Assembly (NCBI RefSeq): GCF_004851605.1
Contig: NZ_CP031093.1
Location: forward strand, 1,178,001-1,242,000
Direction: 5' to 3'
Length of the DNA stretch: 64,000 bases
From: Hydrocarboniclastica marina
Lineage (GTDB): Bacteria > Pseudomonadota > Gammaproteobacteria > Pseudomonadales > Oleiphilaceae
This document shows, piece by piece, positions 1 through 12,022 of the stretch (position 1 is its first letter; the number at the start of each line of letters is the position of its first letter). A program made the translations under genes and the position numbers. The notes beneath the pieces were generated by a model, which did not search any database, was not told the DNA's origin, and worked only from the letters and a program-made list of their open reading frames with translations.

Positions 1-1162
1 TCCTGTGTGCCAGGGCGAAAGACAGCAAGAGTGTCTGGAAGCCAGCGCCGATCTGAACCACGTTTTCAGTAAAGCTGTTGCGCGGCAGGAATCCGAGCTT
101 GTTGAGCGCTAGCAGCAGCCCGGCCACAAGCATGCAGCTCCAGGCGACATTGAGGTAGCGGGCGGCATGAAAGCCATCTCGCCAACGAATAATACCCGCC
201 GAGAACGCGGTCAATATGGCACAGATCGCCAGGACAATTGTCACCAGCATCATCAGCCGGTAGGGGAGAACAAAAGCGCCGACGGCTGTGACCGCGGAAA
301 GCATGGCAAACATCAGGAGTAGATTGCCCAGGAACGGGCGGGTCCGTGGTATAGCCAGAAAGCTCCGGAAAAAGAGCGCCGAGAAAAAAACCATACCGCT
401 TAACGCCACCACCAGTGATGAATCGTTAAGCCAGGTACTGTCCGGCCAGATGTACTTGAACGTAAGTCCTTCGATACCCGCCAGCAGGGTGGAAATCGAC
501 ACGACGGACATGACGTAATACAGGTAACTGATGTCTCGGGTCGTGAAGAAAATCAGCAGGTTGTATAGCACCATCACCAGCATGGCACCGTAGAACAGGG
601 CCTGCGTCACGCCCCGGTCAAAATTGGTCTCGACCAGACTGAGGTCATGGTAGAGCGCCAGCGGCACCTGTATGGAGGAGCTGCTCTGGATGCGGAGGTA
701 GACCTCCGTGGTCCTGTTAGGCTCGACATGCAGCGGTGCGATATAGTTGGGATGGTCAACCGGGCGTTGCGAATAAGGTACCCGATCTCCCATGCTGTAG
801 TGAGCAATTTGTTCGTCGCCCTGGAAGATATGAACATCGACGTGATCCAGCACGGGGTAAGCCACCTCAAGAAGGTAGGGCATCGTGCCTGTGCCGCTAT
901 GGGTAAGCCCGAAACGGATCCAGTAGGTCGAAGCGCTGTAACCAAAGCTGAGTACATCTCGTTCGGAATGTTCCCAGCCAGTTCGCATCTGCCTGACCTG
1001 GTCCGTGCTCAATATTCCAGCGACATCCTCCAGGTATTCAATGTGGGCGCCTAGCGGAAACTGCGTAACACGCCCGTCGAGCATGATGGTCTCGGCAGAT
1101 AGAGTGGACGCCTGGCCTAGTGCGACTATAAGCACAACCCAGTGGAAAAGTTTTCTTGTCAT
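1..1162 (-). CDS. 7TM-DISM membrane sensor protein, N-terminal part (runs off the left edge)
   Basis: The minus strand is open from an ATG at 1162 to base 1, giving about 387 visible residues. Residues 1-23 form a signal peptide ending near LSA-E. Residues about 30-170 match the periplasmic 7TMR-DISMED2 sensing domain: the hallmark LSFGYSASTYWIRFGL is present, with YLED before it. From about residue 185 a series of hydrophobic segments begins (ALFYGAMLVMVLYNLLIFF first), fitting the 7TMR-DISM 7TM domain. In this family the C-terminus, here outside the window, usually carries a histidine kinase, GGDEF, adenylate cyclase or PP2C-type output, so the signalling output cannot be told. Family call is firm; ligand and output unknown. 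Confidence 0.85.
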   Translation of the reverse strand, partial: MTRKLFHWVVLIVALGQASTLSAETIMLDGRVTQFPLGAHIEYLEDVAGILSTDQVRQMRTGWEHSERDVLSFGYSASTYWIRFGLTHSGTGTMPYLLEVAYPVLDHVDVHIFQGDEQIAHYSMGDRVPYSQRPVDHPNYIAPLHVEPNRTTEVYLRIQSSSSIQVPLALYHDLSLVETNFDRGVTQALFYGAMLVMVLYNLLIFFTTRDISYLYYVMSVVSISTLLAGIEGLTFKYIWPDSTWLNDSSLVVALSGMVFFSALFFRSFLAIPRTRPFLGNLLLMFAMLSAVTAVGAFVLPYRLMMLVTIVLAICAILTAFSAGIIRWRDGFHAARYLNVAWSCMLVAGLLLALNKLGFLPRNSFTENVVQIGAGFQTLLLSFALAHR

Positions 1163-1804
1163 TCAAACCGGGCTCCGGTCAGCCAGACAACAGAGCGGAG
1201 GCCACGACAAGCTCGTGACCGGCCACAAACACCAACGAAATGAGACAGCAGATCCGTGGCGCATTCAGATCACACGGAAAAAGCCGCTATTCAACCTTTT
1301 TGAAACATGAGTTTAGTTCACGTTGTGAATATCTGCTCAAGAGGCGGCATACACTGCTCAAGAAAACCGGGTTGTGCGTTCGGAATAGACCGCCGGTTGG
1401 AAAGTACAAACACATGGTTCTGTATCAGGTGATTCTGGCGCCGATGCCGCTGAATGCAGTAAAAAGCTAGAGCGGACAGGCCGTCGAACAAAGCCCCGAA
1501 CACGCTTCTGTCAAAAGGGCCGAGTAACCCTTGACAAGATCAGCAGCCCGACGGATGGATAACCGCGTGGCCAGCGCTGCTGGGGGCTTTTTGCCGCCCC
1601 GCTGGCGACACAGACTCGGTTATATGCATCCGTTCGCATTGTGAAGCGTTGAGGTATGGTATTTTCTCGCCCGTTGCTGACTGCCTGGCTCGGGTAGTCG
1701 CCATTCTCCCGTCTATGCCGTATTCCCCCGCAAGGCACATTCGACACTGCGGTGGCGGTCCAGGCAGACAAACCCCGTTAACCAGACGACTGAGAGGTTG
1801 AGTT
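1163..1804. other. 642-bp intergenic region without a convincing gene
   Basis: Short open frames here on both strands lack ribosome binding sites and have poor protein-like composition. The region holds a PsrA-like motif, GAAAC-N4-GTTTA, at 1302-1315, and a T-rich imperfect hairpin near 1570-1612 flanked by GCCAGCG and CGCTGGC. Promoters for the divergent sensor gene and the acyl-CoA dehydrogenase gene should lie here, but I cannot fix them with confidence. Confidence 0.5.
1302..1315. promoter_or_regulatory. possible PsrA-type fatty-acid operator
   Basis: GAAAC ATGA GTTTA matches the Pseudomonas PsrA half-site pattern GAAAC-N4-GTTTC at nine of ten fixed bases. It sits 140 bp upstream of the sensor gene start and about 490 bp upstream of the acyl-CoA dehydrogenase start, so the target is unclear. 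Short motif; chance occurrence is possible. Confidence 0.25.
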
Positions 1805-3622
1805 ATGCCGGTCTACAAGGCCCCTTTGCGCGACATGAAATTCCTGCTCAACGAAGTGATGGACTTCGAGTCCCATTACGCCAGCCTGAGCAACGGCGGC
1901 GAAGCAACCCCGGACATGGTCGACGCCATCCTTAGCGAGTGCGCGCGGCTCTCCGAAGAGGTGATTGCCCCGCTGTACCGTTCGGGCGACGAGGAAGGCT
2001 GTACACTGGAAAACGGCCAGGTAAAAACCCCCAAAGGCTACAAGGAGGCGTACGAAGAGTATCGCCAGGGTGGATGGCAGGGGCTCTCGCACCCGGTGGA
2101 GTACGGCGGTCAGGGGCTGCCTGTGTCGCTTGCACTCCTGAAGCAGGAAATGATGGGCACCGCCGACTGGTCTTTCGGTATGTATCCGGGCCTGTCTACC
2201 GGTGCCATGAATACGATTCTGCTTCACGGTACCGAAGAGCACCGGCAGACCTATCTGATTCCGCTCACTGAAGGGCGCTGGGGTGGCACCATGTGCCTGA
2301 CCGAGCCTCAGTGCGGCACCGACCTCGGCCAGGTCAAGACCCGCGCCGAGGCCGGAGAGGACGGCAGCTACAAGCTGACCGGCTCCAAGATGTTTATCTC
2401 TTCAGGCGACCATGACCTGACCGAGAACATTGTGCATATCGTATTGGCCCGTCTGCCGGATGCGCCCAAGGGCACCCGGGGCATTTCCCTGTTTATCGTA
2501 CCCAAGTACCTGCCAAATGCCGATGGCGGCGTTGGCGAGTTCAACAACGTCAGCTGCAGCTCGCTGGAATACAAGATGGGCATCAAGGCCTCGGCCACCT
2601 GCGTCATCAACTTTGACGAGGCCAAGGGCTTTCTCATCGGCCCGCCGAACCAGGGCCTGGAGTGCATGTTCACTTTCATGAACACCGCCCGGATTGGTAC
2701 TGCTATCCAGGGCGTGGCGTCAGCGGAACGTTCCTACCAGGGATCGCTGGCCTACGCGAAAGACCGTCGCTCCATGCGGGCGCTGTCCGGCAAAAAAGAA
2801 CCTGAGCAGGTAGCGGATGCGATCATCCATCATGGTGATGTGCGTCGGATGCTGCTGACCCAGAAGGCCATCGCCGAAGGCGGTCGGGCGATGCTTTACT
2901 ATGCCGTGAAGATGGCTGACCACATGGTCTGCGGTCACCTTGAGAATGATGAGAAAAAGGCCGAGCGCGCCGATGACAAGCTGGGTTTCCTGACGCCGAT
3001 CCTCAAGGGCTTCCTGACGGAGCTGGGCTGTGAGGCGGCCTACCATGGTATGCAGGTGTTTGGTGGCCACGGCTATATTCGTGAACACGGGATGGAGCAG
3101 ATCGCCCGTGACGCCAGGATCGCGACCCTGTACGAAGGGACTACCGGCATCCAGGCACTCGACCTGCTGGGCCGCAAGGTTTTGCTGCTGACCCAGGGCA
3201 AGGCGGTGCGCGAATTTACCGGCACTATTGCGAACTACGCCCGCAAATATCTGAGAAACAAGGAGATGCGCCCCTACGCCATGCGCATGCTGAAGCTGGC
3301 CGGACAGTGGAACTGGCTCACTATTCGCATCGGCATGGTGGCCCGCAAGGACCGGGATATGGTCGCTACAGCCAGCTTTGACTTCCTGATGTACAGCGGC
3401 TATTGCTTCATGGCCTTCATGTGGATGCGCATGGCCGTGGTAGCACAGGAAAAGCTCGAAAATGGCGGTGCAGAATCACCAGACTTCTACCGTGCCAAGC
3501 TCGCAACGGCAGAGTTTTACTTCGAGAAAATTCTGCCCCGGGCCCAGGCCCATGCGACTACCATGCTCGCGCCGACCAGCAGCGTGATGCAGATGGATCA
3601 GGAGCACTTCGTTTTCGAGTAA
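1805..3622 (+). CDS. acyl-CoA dehydrogenase, long type with C-terminal extension (DmdC/FadE-like)
   Basis: FAD-dependent alpha,beta-dehydrogenation of an acyl-CoA, the first step of beta-oxidation or of a related thioester pathway. The 605-residue product belongs to the roughly 600-residue subfamily with an extra C-terminal domain, which also includes methylmercaptopropionyl-CoA dehydrogenase DmdC. MCLTEPQCGTDLG (about residue 162) is the flavin/substrate segment, and LYEGTTGIQALDLLGRK (about 440) carries the family's likely catalytic glutamate. AGAGG at 1793-1797, 7 nt before the ATG, supports the start. It stands alone, so the true substrate (fatty acyl versus a sulfur compound) cannot be told. 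A GC-rich inverted repeat follows the stop. Confidence 0.9.
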   Translation: MPVYKAPLRDMKFLLNEVMDFESHYASLSNGGEATPDMVDAILSECARLSEEVIAPLYRSGDEEGCTLENGQVKTPKGYKEAYEEYRQGGWQGLSHPVEYGGQGLPVSLALLKQEMMGTADWSFGMYPGLSTGAMNTILLHGTEEHRQTYLIPLTEGRWGGTMCLTEPQCGTDLGQVKTRAEAGEDGSYKLTGSKMFISSGDHDLTENIVHIVLARLPDAPKGTRGISLFIVPKYLPNADGGVGEFNNVSCSSLEYKMGIKASATCVINFDEAKGFLIGPPNQGLECMFTFMNTARIGTAIQGVASAERSYQGSLAYAKDRRSMRALSGKKEPEQVADAIIHHGDVRRMLLTQKAIAEGGRAMLYYAVKMADHMVCGHLENDEKKAERADDKLGFLTPILKGFLTELGCEAAYHGMQVFGGHGYIREHGMEQIARDARIATLYEGTTGIQALDLLGRKVLLLTQGKAVREFTGTIANYARKYLRNKEMRPYAMRMLKLAGQWNWLTIRIGMVARKDRDMVATASFDFLMYSGYCFMAFMWMRMAVVAQEKLENGGAESPDFYRAKLATAEFYFEKILPRAQAHATTMLAPTSSVMQMDQEHFVFE

Positions 3623-3634
3623 GGCGTTGCTGGA

Positions 3635-3673
3635 CCGGGGCCTGTGCTGGCGCTATGCCGGGGCAGGCCCCGG
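3635..3673. repeat. inverted repeat after the acyl-CoA dehydrogenase gene
   Basis: CCGGGGCCTG at 3635-3644 pairs perfectly with CAGGCCCCGG at 3664-3673, with a 19-nt loop. It begins 12 bp after the stop codon. No T-tract follows on either strand, so it is a possible RNA-stabilising hairpin or factor-dependent terminator and not a canonical intrinsic one. Confidence 0.5.
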
Positions 3674-3827
3674 GATCTCAAGAGTCCGGGCAGGGGGCTG
3701 ATCAATAGAGTCTGGCCAGGAACCTGGCCAAGCGCGCGCTAGCCGCTGCCTATCAATTGTGCCTGTTTCATCACTGTGCGCTACCCAAGGTCGCCGACAG
3801 GCAGAAACGCGTGCTTTAAAACCCCGC

Positions 3828-4565
3828 TCAGGTTTCCTCTATTTCCGCGTTGTGATAGACATTCTGGACGTCGTCCAGATCGTTCAACATGTCCATGAAC
3901 TTCTCGAACAAGGCGACGTCATCACCACTGACGGCGGTTGTCGTCTGGGGCAGAAACTGGATCTCATCCACCTCGAAATCGAGCGTCCCCTCGCTCCCAC
4001 CCAACGCCTCTGTTAATGCCTGCTTCGCCTTGGCGTAGTCAGTATGGGGGGCGAATACCGTGACCTTGCCGTCCTCTTTTTCAATATCGGTGACGTCAAC
4101 ATCTGCTTCCATCAGCGCTTCAAGGGCTGCTTCTTCGTCGTCACCGCGAAAAGCCAGGATCGCGCAATGGTCAAACATGTGACTGACACTACCGGGTGTG
4201 CCGATCTTGCACTTGGTCTTGGTAAAACAGAGGCGAACATCACCGAAGGTGCGGTTGGGGTTATCGGTCAGGCAATCGACGATGACCATGCAATTGCCGG
4301 GACCAAAGCCTTCATACCTCGCCGGGGAGAAATCCTCGCCGCCGCCGCCCTTGGCTTTGTCGAGCGCCTTTTCTATAACGTGGGACGGGACCTGGTCCTT
4401 TTTTGCACGATCGATGAGGCCGCGCAGGGCCAGGTTGGCGTCTGGGTCTGCTCCACCTGATTTTGCACAGACATACAGTTCACGTGCGTATTTGCTGTAG
4501 ACCTTGGTTTTGGCGTCGGCGGTCTTGGCCATGGATTCTTTGCGATTCTGGTAGGCTCTGCCCAT
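3828..4565 (-). CDS. YebC/PmpR-family DNA-binding regulator (YeeN-like branch)
   Basis: The 245-residue product is a full-length YebC/TACO1-family protein. The N-terminus ([20 protein letters not shown]) and [19 protein letters not shown] follow the YeeN-type branch and not the MAGHSKWANIKH start of the classical YebC linked to ruv[21 protein letters not shown] is the conserved helix-loop segment and [11 protein letters not shown] the conserved C-terminal motif. Family members are reported as transcription regulators or as factors easing ribosome stalling at proline runs; which applies here is not shown. It lies downstream of the MaoC-type gene on the same strand with a 107-bp gap. Confidence 0.88.
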   Translation of the reverse strand: MGRAYQNRKESMAKTADAKTKVYSKYARELYVCAKSGGADPDANLALRGLIDRAKKDQVPSHVIEKALDKAKGGGGEDFSPARYEGFGPGNCMVIVDCLTDNPNRTFGDVRLCFTKTKCKIGTPGSVSHMFDHCAILAFRGDDEEAALEALMEADVDVTDIEKEDGKVTVFAPHTDYAKAKQALTEALGGSEGTLDFEVDEIQFLPQTTTAVSGDDVALFEKFMDMLNDLDDVQNVYHNAEIEET

Positions 4566-4672
4566 TGCGCGTACTCGTTCGTCATCGGAGAGGGGCGCAT
4601 TTTAACGTCAACCGCGCCCCGGGTCCTAGTGTCTCGTCCGTCTCAGTTTCAGGCCAATCTGCTGCCCCAGTC

Positions 4673-5560
4673 TCAGAGCCAGCGGATAGATCCGACGATG
4701 TGCGGTGCATCACCTTTGGCGTTGAGCAATTGGAAGTTTGTCCGGGACTTGGTCGATTCCCAGTTCAATGTTGCTCTGCCGGGGAGAAACAGCGGCTTCT
4801 TGAAAGCGGTTTCAATCTCAACCGGGCCCTGCTGCCAGTCCTGCTGGTGCTGCAGTAGGGCAATTGAACGCGCTTTGGTCCACATGCCGTGGGCAATAGC
4901 TCGCGGAAAGCCAAAGGCCCGGGCGGTCAGTGCATGCATGTGGATAGGGTTGATATCGCCTGAGACCCGGCCGTAGCGCCGGCCGATAGACTCGGGCGCT
5001 GACAGGGAGCTGCTCATGCTGTACGTGGGCAGTTCTTTGGTCGCGCCTGCCTGTTTGCGGTCGGAATGGACCGTAGTACTCTTCTGCCGAAAGAGGTTGG
5101 TGCTTATCTCTGACCATACCAGCCGTCCACTGCTGAAGACTTCAGTACGGATATCGAACTCCAGCCCACGGCTGGTGAGGACGGGGTCGGCCAACTTGCA
5201 GTGGACGTCAAGGTTTTCGCCATGATGAACCTGGCGATGCTGGGTAATACTGTTGCGTAAATGGACAAGTCCCAGCAGCGGCAGCGGAAACGCCGGATCT
5301 GTAAGCAGCCTCATGTGCAGCGGAAACGCAAGGATGTGGGGCCAGGTGAGCGGGTAGGCCAGCGGCTTCTCGAAACCGCAGAGCTCAGCGTACTCCTTGA
5401 CCCGCGCCGGGTCGCTTGACGCGCCGTAGAGCCGAGCTTCAAGCGCCGGTATGGCCGACGGGTTGACCGGTTTGGGTGTAGACCGTTTCTTGCGCGCCGC
5501 GCGGCTGTATAGCTTCCACATCGGGTCTGCGACGTGATGAAATTCCAGGCTGCTCGCCAT
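4673..5560 (-). CDS. MaoC-like acyl dehydratase / (R)-specific enoyl-CoA hydratase family protein
   Basis: A 295-residue double-hotdog protein. The C-terminal half carries the hydratase-2 motif GRRYGRVSGDINPIHMH (about residues 193-210) followed by AFGFPRAIAHGMW, giving the Asp and His used to add water to 2-enoyl-CoA in MaoC/FabZ-type enzymes. The N-terminal half (YPLTWPHILAFPLHMRLL) looks like the partner hotdog that holds the acyl chain. Likely roles are beta-oxidation or supply of (R)-3-hydroxyacyl-CoA. The start at 5560 lies just downstream, on the minus strand, of the 9-bp repeat array at 5611-5655. Family confident, substrate unknown. Confidence 0.82.
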   Translation of the reverse strand: MASSLEFHHVADPMWKLYSRAARKKRSTPKPVNPSAIPALEARLYGASSDPARVKEYAELCGFEKPLAYPLTWPHILAFPLHMRLLTDPAFPLPLLGLVHLRNSITQHRQVHHGENLDVHCKLADPVLTSRGLEFDIRTEVFSSGRLVWSEISTNLFRQKSTTVHSDRKQAGATKELPTYSMSSSLSAPESIGRRYGRVSGDINPIHMHALTARAFGFPRAIAHGMWTKARSIALLQHQQDWQQGPVEIETAFKKPLFLPGRATLNWESTKSRTNFQLLNAKGDAPHIVGSIRWL

Positions 5561-5597
5561 GAGTATATGTCTCCCTGTAGGAACTGATGCGGTAATG

Positions 5598-5670
5598 CCG
5601 GGGACTTTCTATAGAAACCATAGAAACCATAGAAATCATAGAAACCATAGAAACCATGCAGAGTCCCCGG
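5598..5670. repeat. 9-bp tandem repeat (5 units) enclosed by a 9-bp inverted repeat
   Basis: ATAGAAACC occurs five times head to tail at 5611-5655; the third unit reads ATAGAAATC. The block is bracketed by CCGGGGACT (5598-5606) and its perfect complement AGTCCCCGG (5662-5670), so the array sits in the loop of a potential hairpin. It lies 38-110 bp upstream of the MaoC-type gene and behind the tRNA-Asp promoter. Confidence 0.85.
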
Positions 5671-5791
5671 AGGTCTGTGAGATCGGCTACCGTCCGGCTG
5701 CCTGCCGGGTCTCTTTTTACCAACTTTCCGGGCGTTGACGCTACCCCCTGCACGGTATACGCGGAGATTCCGCTTTCGCTTTGAAAACCGT

Positions 5792-5819
5792 TTGACATAA
5801 GAAACAGGGTCTATATAAT
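5792..5819 (+). promoter_or_regulatory. consensus sigma-70 promoter for tRNA-Asp
   Basis: TTGACA (5792-5797), 16-bp spacer, TATAAT (5814-5819): both hexamers are perfect. The expected start near 5826 lies about 38 bp before the mature tRNA 5' end, and the GC-rich stretch after the -10 is typical of stringently controlled stable-RNA promoters. Confidence 0.9.
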
Positions 5820-5863
5820 TCGCCCTCGTTGTCACCCGGGAATAGTTGGGTGATAGCTAGCGC

Positions 5864-5940
5864 GGAGCGGTAGTTCAGCTGGTTAGAATACCGGCCTGTC
5901 ACGCCGGGGGTCGCGGGTTCGAGTCCCGTCCGCTCCGCCA
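5864..5940 (+). tRNA. tRNA-Asp(GTC)
   Basis: A complete 77-nt cloverleaf. Acceptor arm GGAGCGG pairs with CCGCTCC, discriminator G, and CCA is encoded at 5938-5940. The anticodon stem is CCGGC/GCCGG with loop CTGTCAC, placing GTC at 5898-5900. The T-loop GGTTCGAGTC is canonical. The sequence is nearly that of E. coli tRNA-Asp. A T-rich stretch follows directly after CCA. Confidence 0.98.
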
Positions 5941-6219
5941 TTTTTTCTTTTCCTGTCCTTTCTGCTTTTTGCTCCTCCTGCTCTGCTAGTAATTATCTGT
6001 CTACACTGTTTATTCACAGGCTCATGTTATTCACAGGCTTATGGCGAATGACGGCTTGTTGCGTCCCGTTTTGCCTCCTGTCCTGCCGTCATTCTGTTGT
6101 CATGAAACAGCCGTAAATTCCAGCGCTATGGCGAATGGGCGAGCTTGTCTGCACGCTTGGCGTTGAAGAAAAACGGGAGTGGAACCAATGGACGAGTATG
6201 AAGATGCGCTGCTTTCGCG

Positions 6220-9527
<3,308 letters not shown>

Positions 9528-9707
9528 TGCGGCAAATCTGGCAGGGTGACCTACACTTCAGGGGTGTCGCAAAACGCTGCAAGCAGTCGCTGGCCCGGTA
9601 GCTTTGCTGCCGTGGGTCTGCTCGGCACCGCAGCTCTGCAGCACCCGTCTTTTTCGGCAGATGCCGGTAAAGGCGTACCCCTATTTCTTTAGCCATGCTG
9701 GTGCTTT

Positions 9708-10937
9708 ATGCCGTCTTCACGTGCTGATGATGTCTATCAGGTTATTTTTTTCATGGAAGAGGGCCGTGCGCAACGGGCGATGCGCATGAGCGAGTTCGAA
9801 GCTTTTCTGGACGGCTACGCCGGGCTGTCCGACCTTGCAGATACCGAAGTAAAAGCAATCTATGCTCAGGTCTCCGGCTCACTCGGCGTCGCCGGGCTGG
9901 TTTTTTTCCGTATTTATTTCGACGATGAGGGGCGGGCTGACAGCAGCTGGAACCTGCCCCTGGCCGATTTGCTGGCCCAGGGCAGTTCGGGACCGGATCT
10001 CGGCGAGGGGCCTATCCGCCTGGTCTGCCGCAGCCGCTGTCCCGAACCGCAGTACCGGGACGCCTTGTGGGACCCGGATATGGCGCCAGAGCACAATGAC
10101 TTTCATATCATCCGCAAGGCCGTTGAGCAGAACCGGATGAAGCTTGCGGTGCGAAAGCCCGCCGAGCCTGCGGAAATTCCCGTGCTGACCCAGCGTGAGC
10201 CCGAACAGGACACGCGCGAGCAACGCGTTCGCCTCGCACGCATGCTGCGGCAGCAGCGCCTCCACATCCGTACGCTGCGCAGCGCGCATCGGGACGCCAC
10301 GCGCGAAATTCAGCGTGAACACCGGCTGGAACTCAAAGCCCTGAACCGCCAGAACCTGCTGGTTGAGCAGCAGCTGGAGCGGCTTAAACTGGTCAATACA
10401 CAGCTGAAGGCGAGGCTTAGCGAGCGCAATGAGCAGTACCTAAGCCTCCAGGGTCAAATAGCAGACACCCGTGCGGCGCCTACTGACCAGCAGAGCCAGA
10501 TGGAACTGGTCCTGTTACGCGAGCAATTGCAGCGCAAAGAACGGGAAGCTGACAAACGCCGCGAGCAGCTCGAGCAACTGGAAGCGCAGATCGAGCAGTT
10601 GCAGAGTCGTGTGCCGGATGAAGACACGTTACTTGAACGGTTGCAGGAGCAGACCGTGATGCTGGTGGCGTACCACGCCGGGGTCGGTCATATCACCCTG
10701 CCGTACGAAGAAATCGGAACCTATTTTGATAACCCGCTGGCCTACGCTGCAGCCCGGTGTTCCCTGAACCAGCCCGCGTATGAGCGCTGGCTGGCCCATT
10801 ACGAGAAACCGGAGTGTCAGGCTTCGGAAGGCGGCGAGCCTTGCAACGAGCCTATTCTGCGGATCAGTGATCCCCAGGACTTCAGGGCCGGGATTGATGA
10901 TAGGTGCGAGCGGCACCGTCCGGCTCAGGCGTCCTGA
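9708..10937 (+). CDS. conserved coiled-coil protein of unknown function
   Basis: A 409-residue protein in three parts. Residues 1-150 form a globular region (YQVIFFMEEGRAQRAMRMSE, GPIRLVCRSRCPEPQY, LWDPDM) that I recall from Pseudomonas proteins annotated loosely as chromosome partitioning; no ParA ATPase motif is present. Residues about 165-310 are a long Gln/Glu/Arg/Leu-rich coiled coil. A C-terminal segment (about 320-400) includes QTVMLVAYHAGVGHITLPYE and two CxxxxxxE-type cysteines. Its last 56 bp overlap the convergent DUF1853 gene. Neighbours suggest a conserved housekeeping locus; function unknown. Confidence 0.7.
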   Translation: MPSSRADDVYQVIFFMEEGRAQRAMRMSEFEAFLDGYAGLSDLADTEVKAIYAQVSGSLGVAGLVFFRIYFDDEGRADSSWNLPLADLLAQGSSGPDLGEGPIRLVCRSRCPEPQYRDALWDPDMAPEHNDFHIIRKAVEQNRMKLAVRKPAEPAEIPVLTQREPEQDTREQRVRLARMLRQQRLHIRTLRSAHRDATREIQREHRLELKALNRQNLLVEQQLERLKLVNTQLKARLSERNEQYLSLQGQIADTRAAPTDQQSQMELVLLREQLQRKEREADKRREQLEQLEAQIEQLQSRVPDEDTLLERLQEQTVMLVAYHAGVGHITLPYEEIGTYFDNPLAYAAARCSLNQPAYERWLAHYEKPECQASEGGEPCNEPILRISDPQDFRAGIDDRCERHRPAQAS

Positions 10938-11916
10938 TAGTCCGGCACCAGCTGTTCGGCACCACGAACTCGCGTGCTCGCTCCAGCCAGAAGCCCTGCT
11001 CAGTGCGGTCCATGGTCGCGACGAGCACTGGCCGCTGCTGGCTCTCCTCGGCGATAGCGCCAGGCTCTGACGGGTCGGGACGGAAATCGTCGGCAAGCTG
11101 TAACGGCCCGAGCCAGTCCGGCTTGCGGATGCGTATTCGGGGAGTGTCTGCAGCTGAGCACTGAAACTCGTCAGCCTTGCGCCAGGTATGTTCGGGTGCC
11201 GGTATCGTGATTTCATCGGGCAGGGGAGGGGTGGTGGCCTGATAGTGCCTGAACAGGTAGCCATAGAGCCCGAGGTGGCTCGTCTCAATTTCCGGAAGAC
11301 CTTCGCTGCGCAGGCAGGCCCTGCCGGCTTCGCTGCGCCATAAGGGGAGTTGATGCTCTCGCAGACGCCGGAGCTTTGCACTCAGCTGATCCCGGGTGTC
11401 GGGCCCGTACCAGCCCAGCGGCTTGCCGTCGACGCGTGGTTCCTCAGCTCGGTCTCGATTGACGGAATTTACATCGGCGTTCAGGTCGGGCCAGCCCATG
11501 TAGTACTTGACCGCTATCTCATGGTGAACAATGCGGCCGGTGGCAGGGTCGGCTACCAGAAAGTCCAGTTCGCCCAGTGTGCGCCCGCCTACGCGGATCG
11601 GCAGGTTTTGCGCAAGTATGCGCTGGCCCAGCAGTGCGGTAAGGGCGAAGCCGTAAAGTTGTTCGAAATACAGACCCAGCCGGCGGCTGGGACGGCTTTG
11701 CAGATGAGCGAGCAGCGCTTCGGGATTGCGGTCCAGCTCCAGCAATGTTTCGTCGACCGAGCCGGGCCATGCTGTGGCGCCGCTGACATTGTCCTTGCCC
11801 TGGTAGTGGGTCAGTAACGGCTCGCTGCGCACCAGCCAGGCCAGATGCCGCACGGCCGGGGTCCTGAAACGGTGGCGGACAAAAAGGGAATCAGGGGAAT
11901 AGCCGTATGTGCACAT
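10882..11916 (-). CDS. DUF1853 family protein (PD-(D/E)XK nuclease-like motif)
   Basis: A 344-residue protein recognised as DUF1853. TLGELDFLVADPATGRIVHHEIAVKYYMG (positions about 131-160, given here as the motif E-x-D, 14 residues, E-x-x-x-K) resembles the core of PD-(D/E)XK phosphodiesterases, where D and E bind metal; FEQLYGFALTALLG before it fits the usual helix. Enzyme activity is inferred, not shown. Its 3' end overlaps the coiled-coil gene tail to tail. It is divergent from nadK with 106 bp between starts, a pairing also seen in Pseudomonas as I recall. Confidence 0.8.
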   Translation of the reverse strand: MCTYGYSPDSLFVRHRFRTPAVRHLAWLVRSEPLLTHYQGKDNVSGATAWPGSVDETLLELDRNPEALLAHLQSRPSRRLGLYFEQLYGFALTALLGQRILAQNLPIRVGGRTLGELDFLVADPATGRIVHHEIAVKYYMGWPDLNADVNSVNRDRAEEPRVDGKPLGWYGPDTRDQLSAKLRRLREHQLPLWRSEAGRACLRSEGLPEIETSHLGLYGYLFRHYQATTPPLPDEITIPAPEHTWRKADEFQCSAADTPRIRIRKPDWLGPLQLADDFRPDPSEPGAIAEESQQRPVLVATMDRTEQGFWLERAREFVVPNSWCRTIRTPEPDGAARTYHQSRP

Positions 11917-12022
11917 GAGTAACCCGCTATTTGGTATCCTGTACCGATTCAGGCTGTCTGGCGCTGCTGCAGTGCCACGGCGGGTCCGGGAAAGCTACCG
12001 CTCATCAACATGAAGACCGCAC

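Noticed and set aside
1531-1562. TTGACA followed by a GGATAA-like box upstream of the acyl-CoA dehydrogenase
   Set aside because: Spacing and -10 match are poor, and it lies 240 bp from the start codon.
5439-5798. Minus-strand ORF containing repeated Met-Val-Ser units
   Set aside because: Produced by the 9-bp array and overlaps the MaoC-type start in another frame; kept only as a comment on the repeat.
6011-6039. Direct repeat TATTCACAGGCT after tRNA-Asp
   Set aside because: Considered as a tRNA-linked attachment site, but it does not match the tRNA 3' end and no integrase is present.
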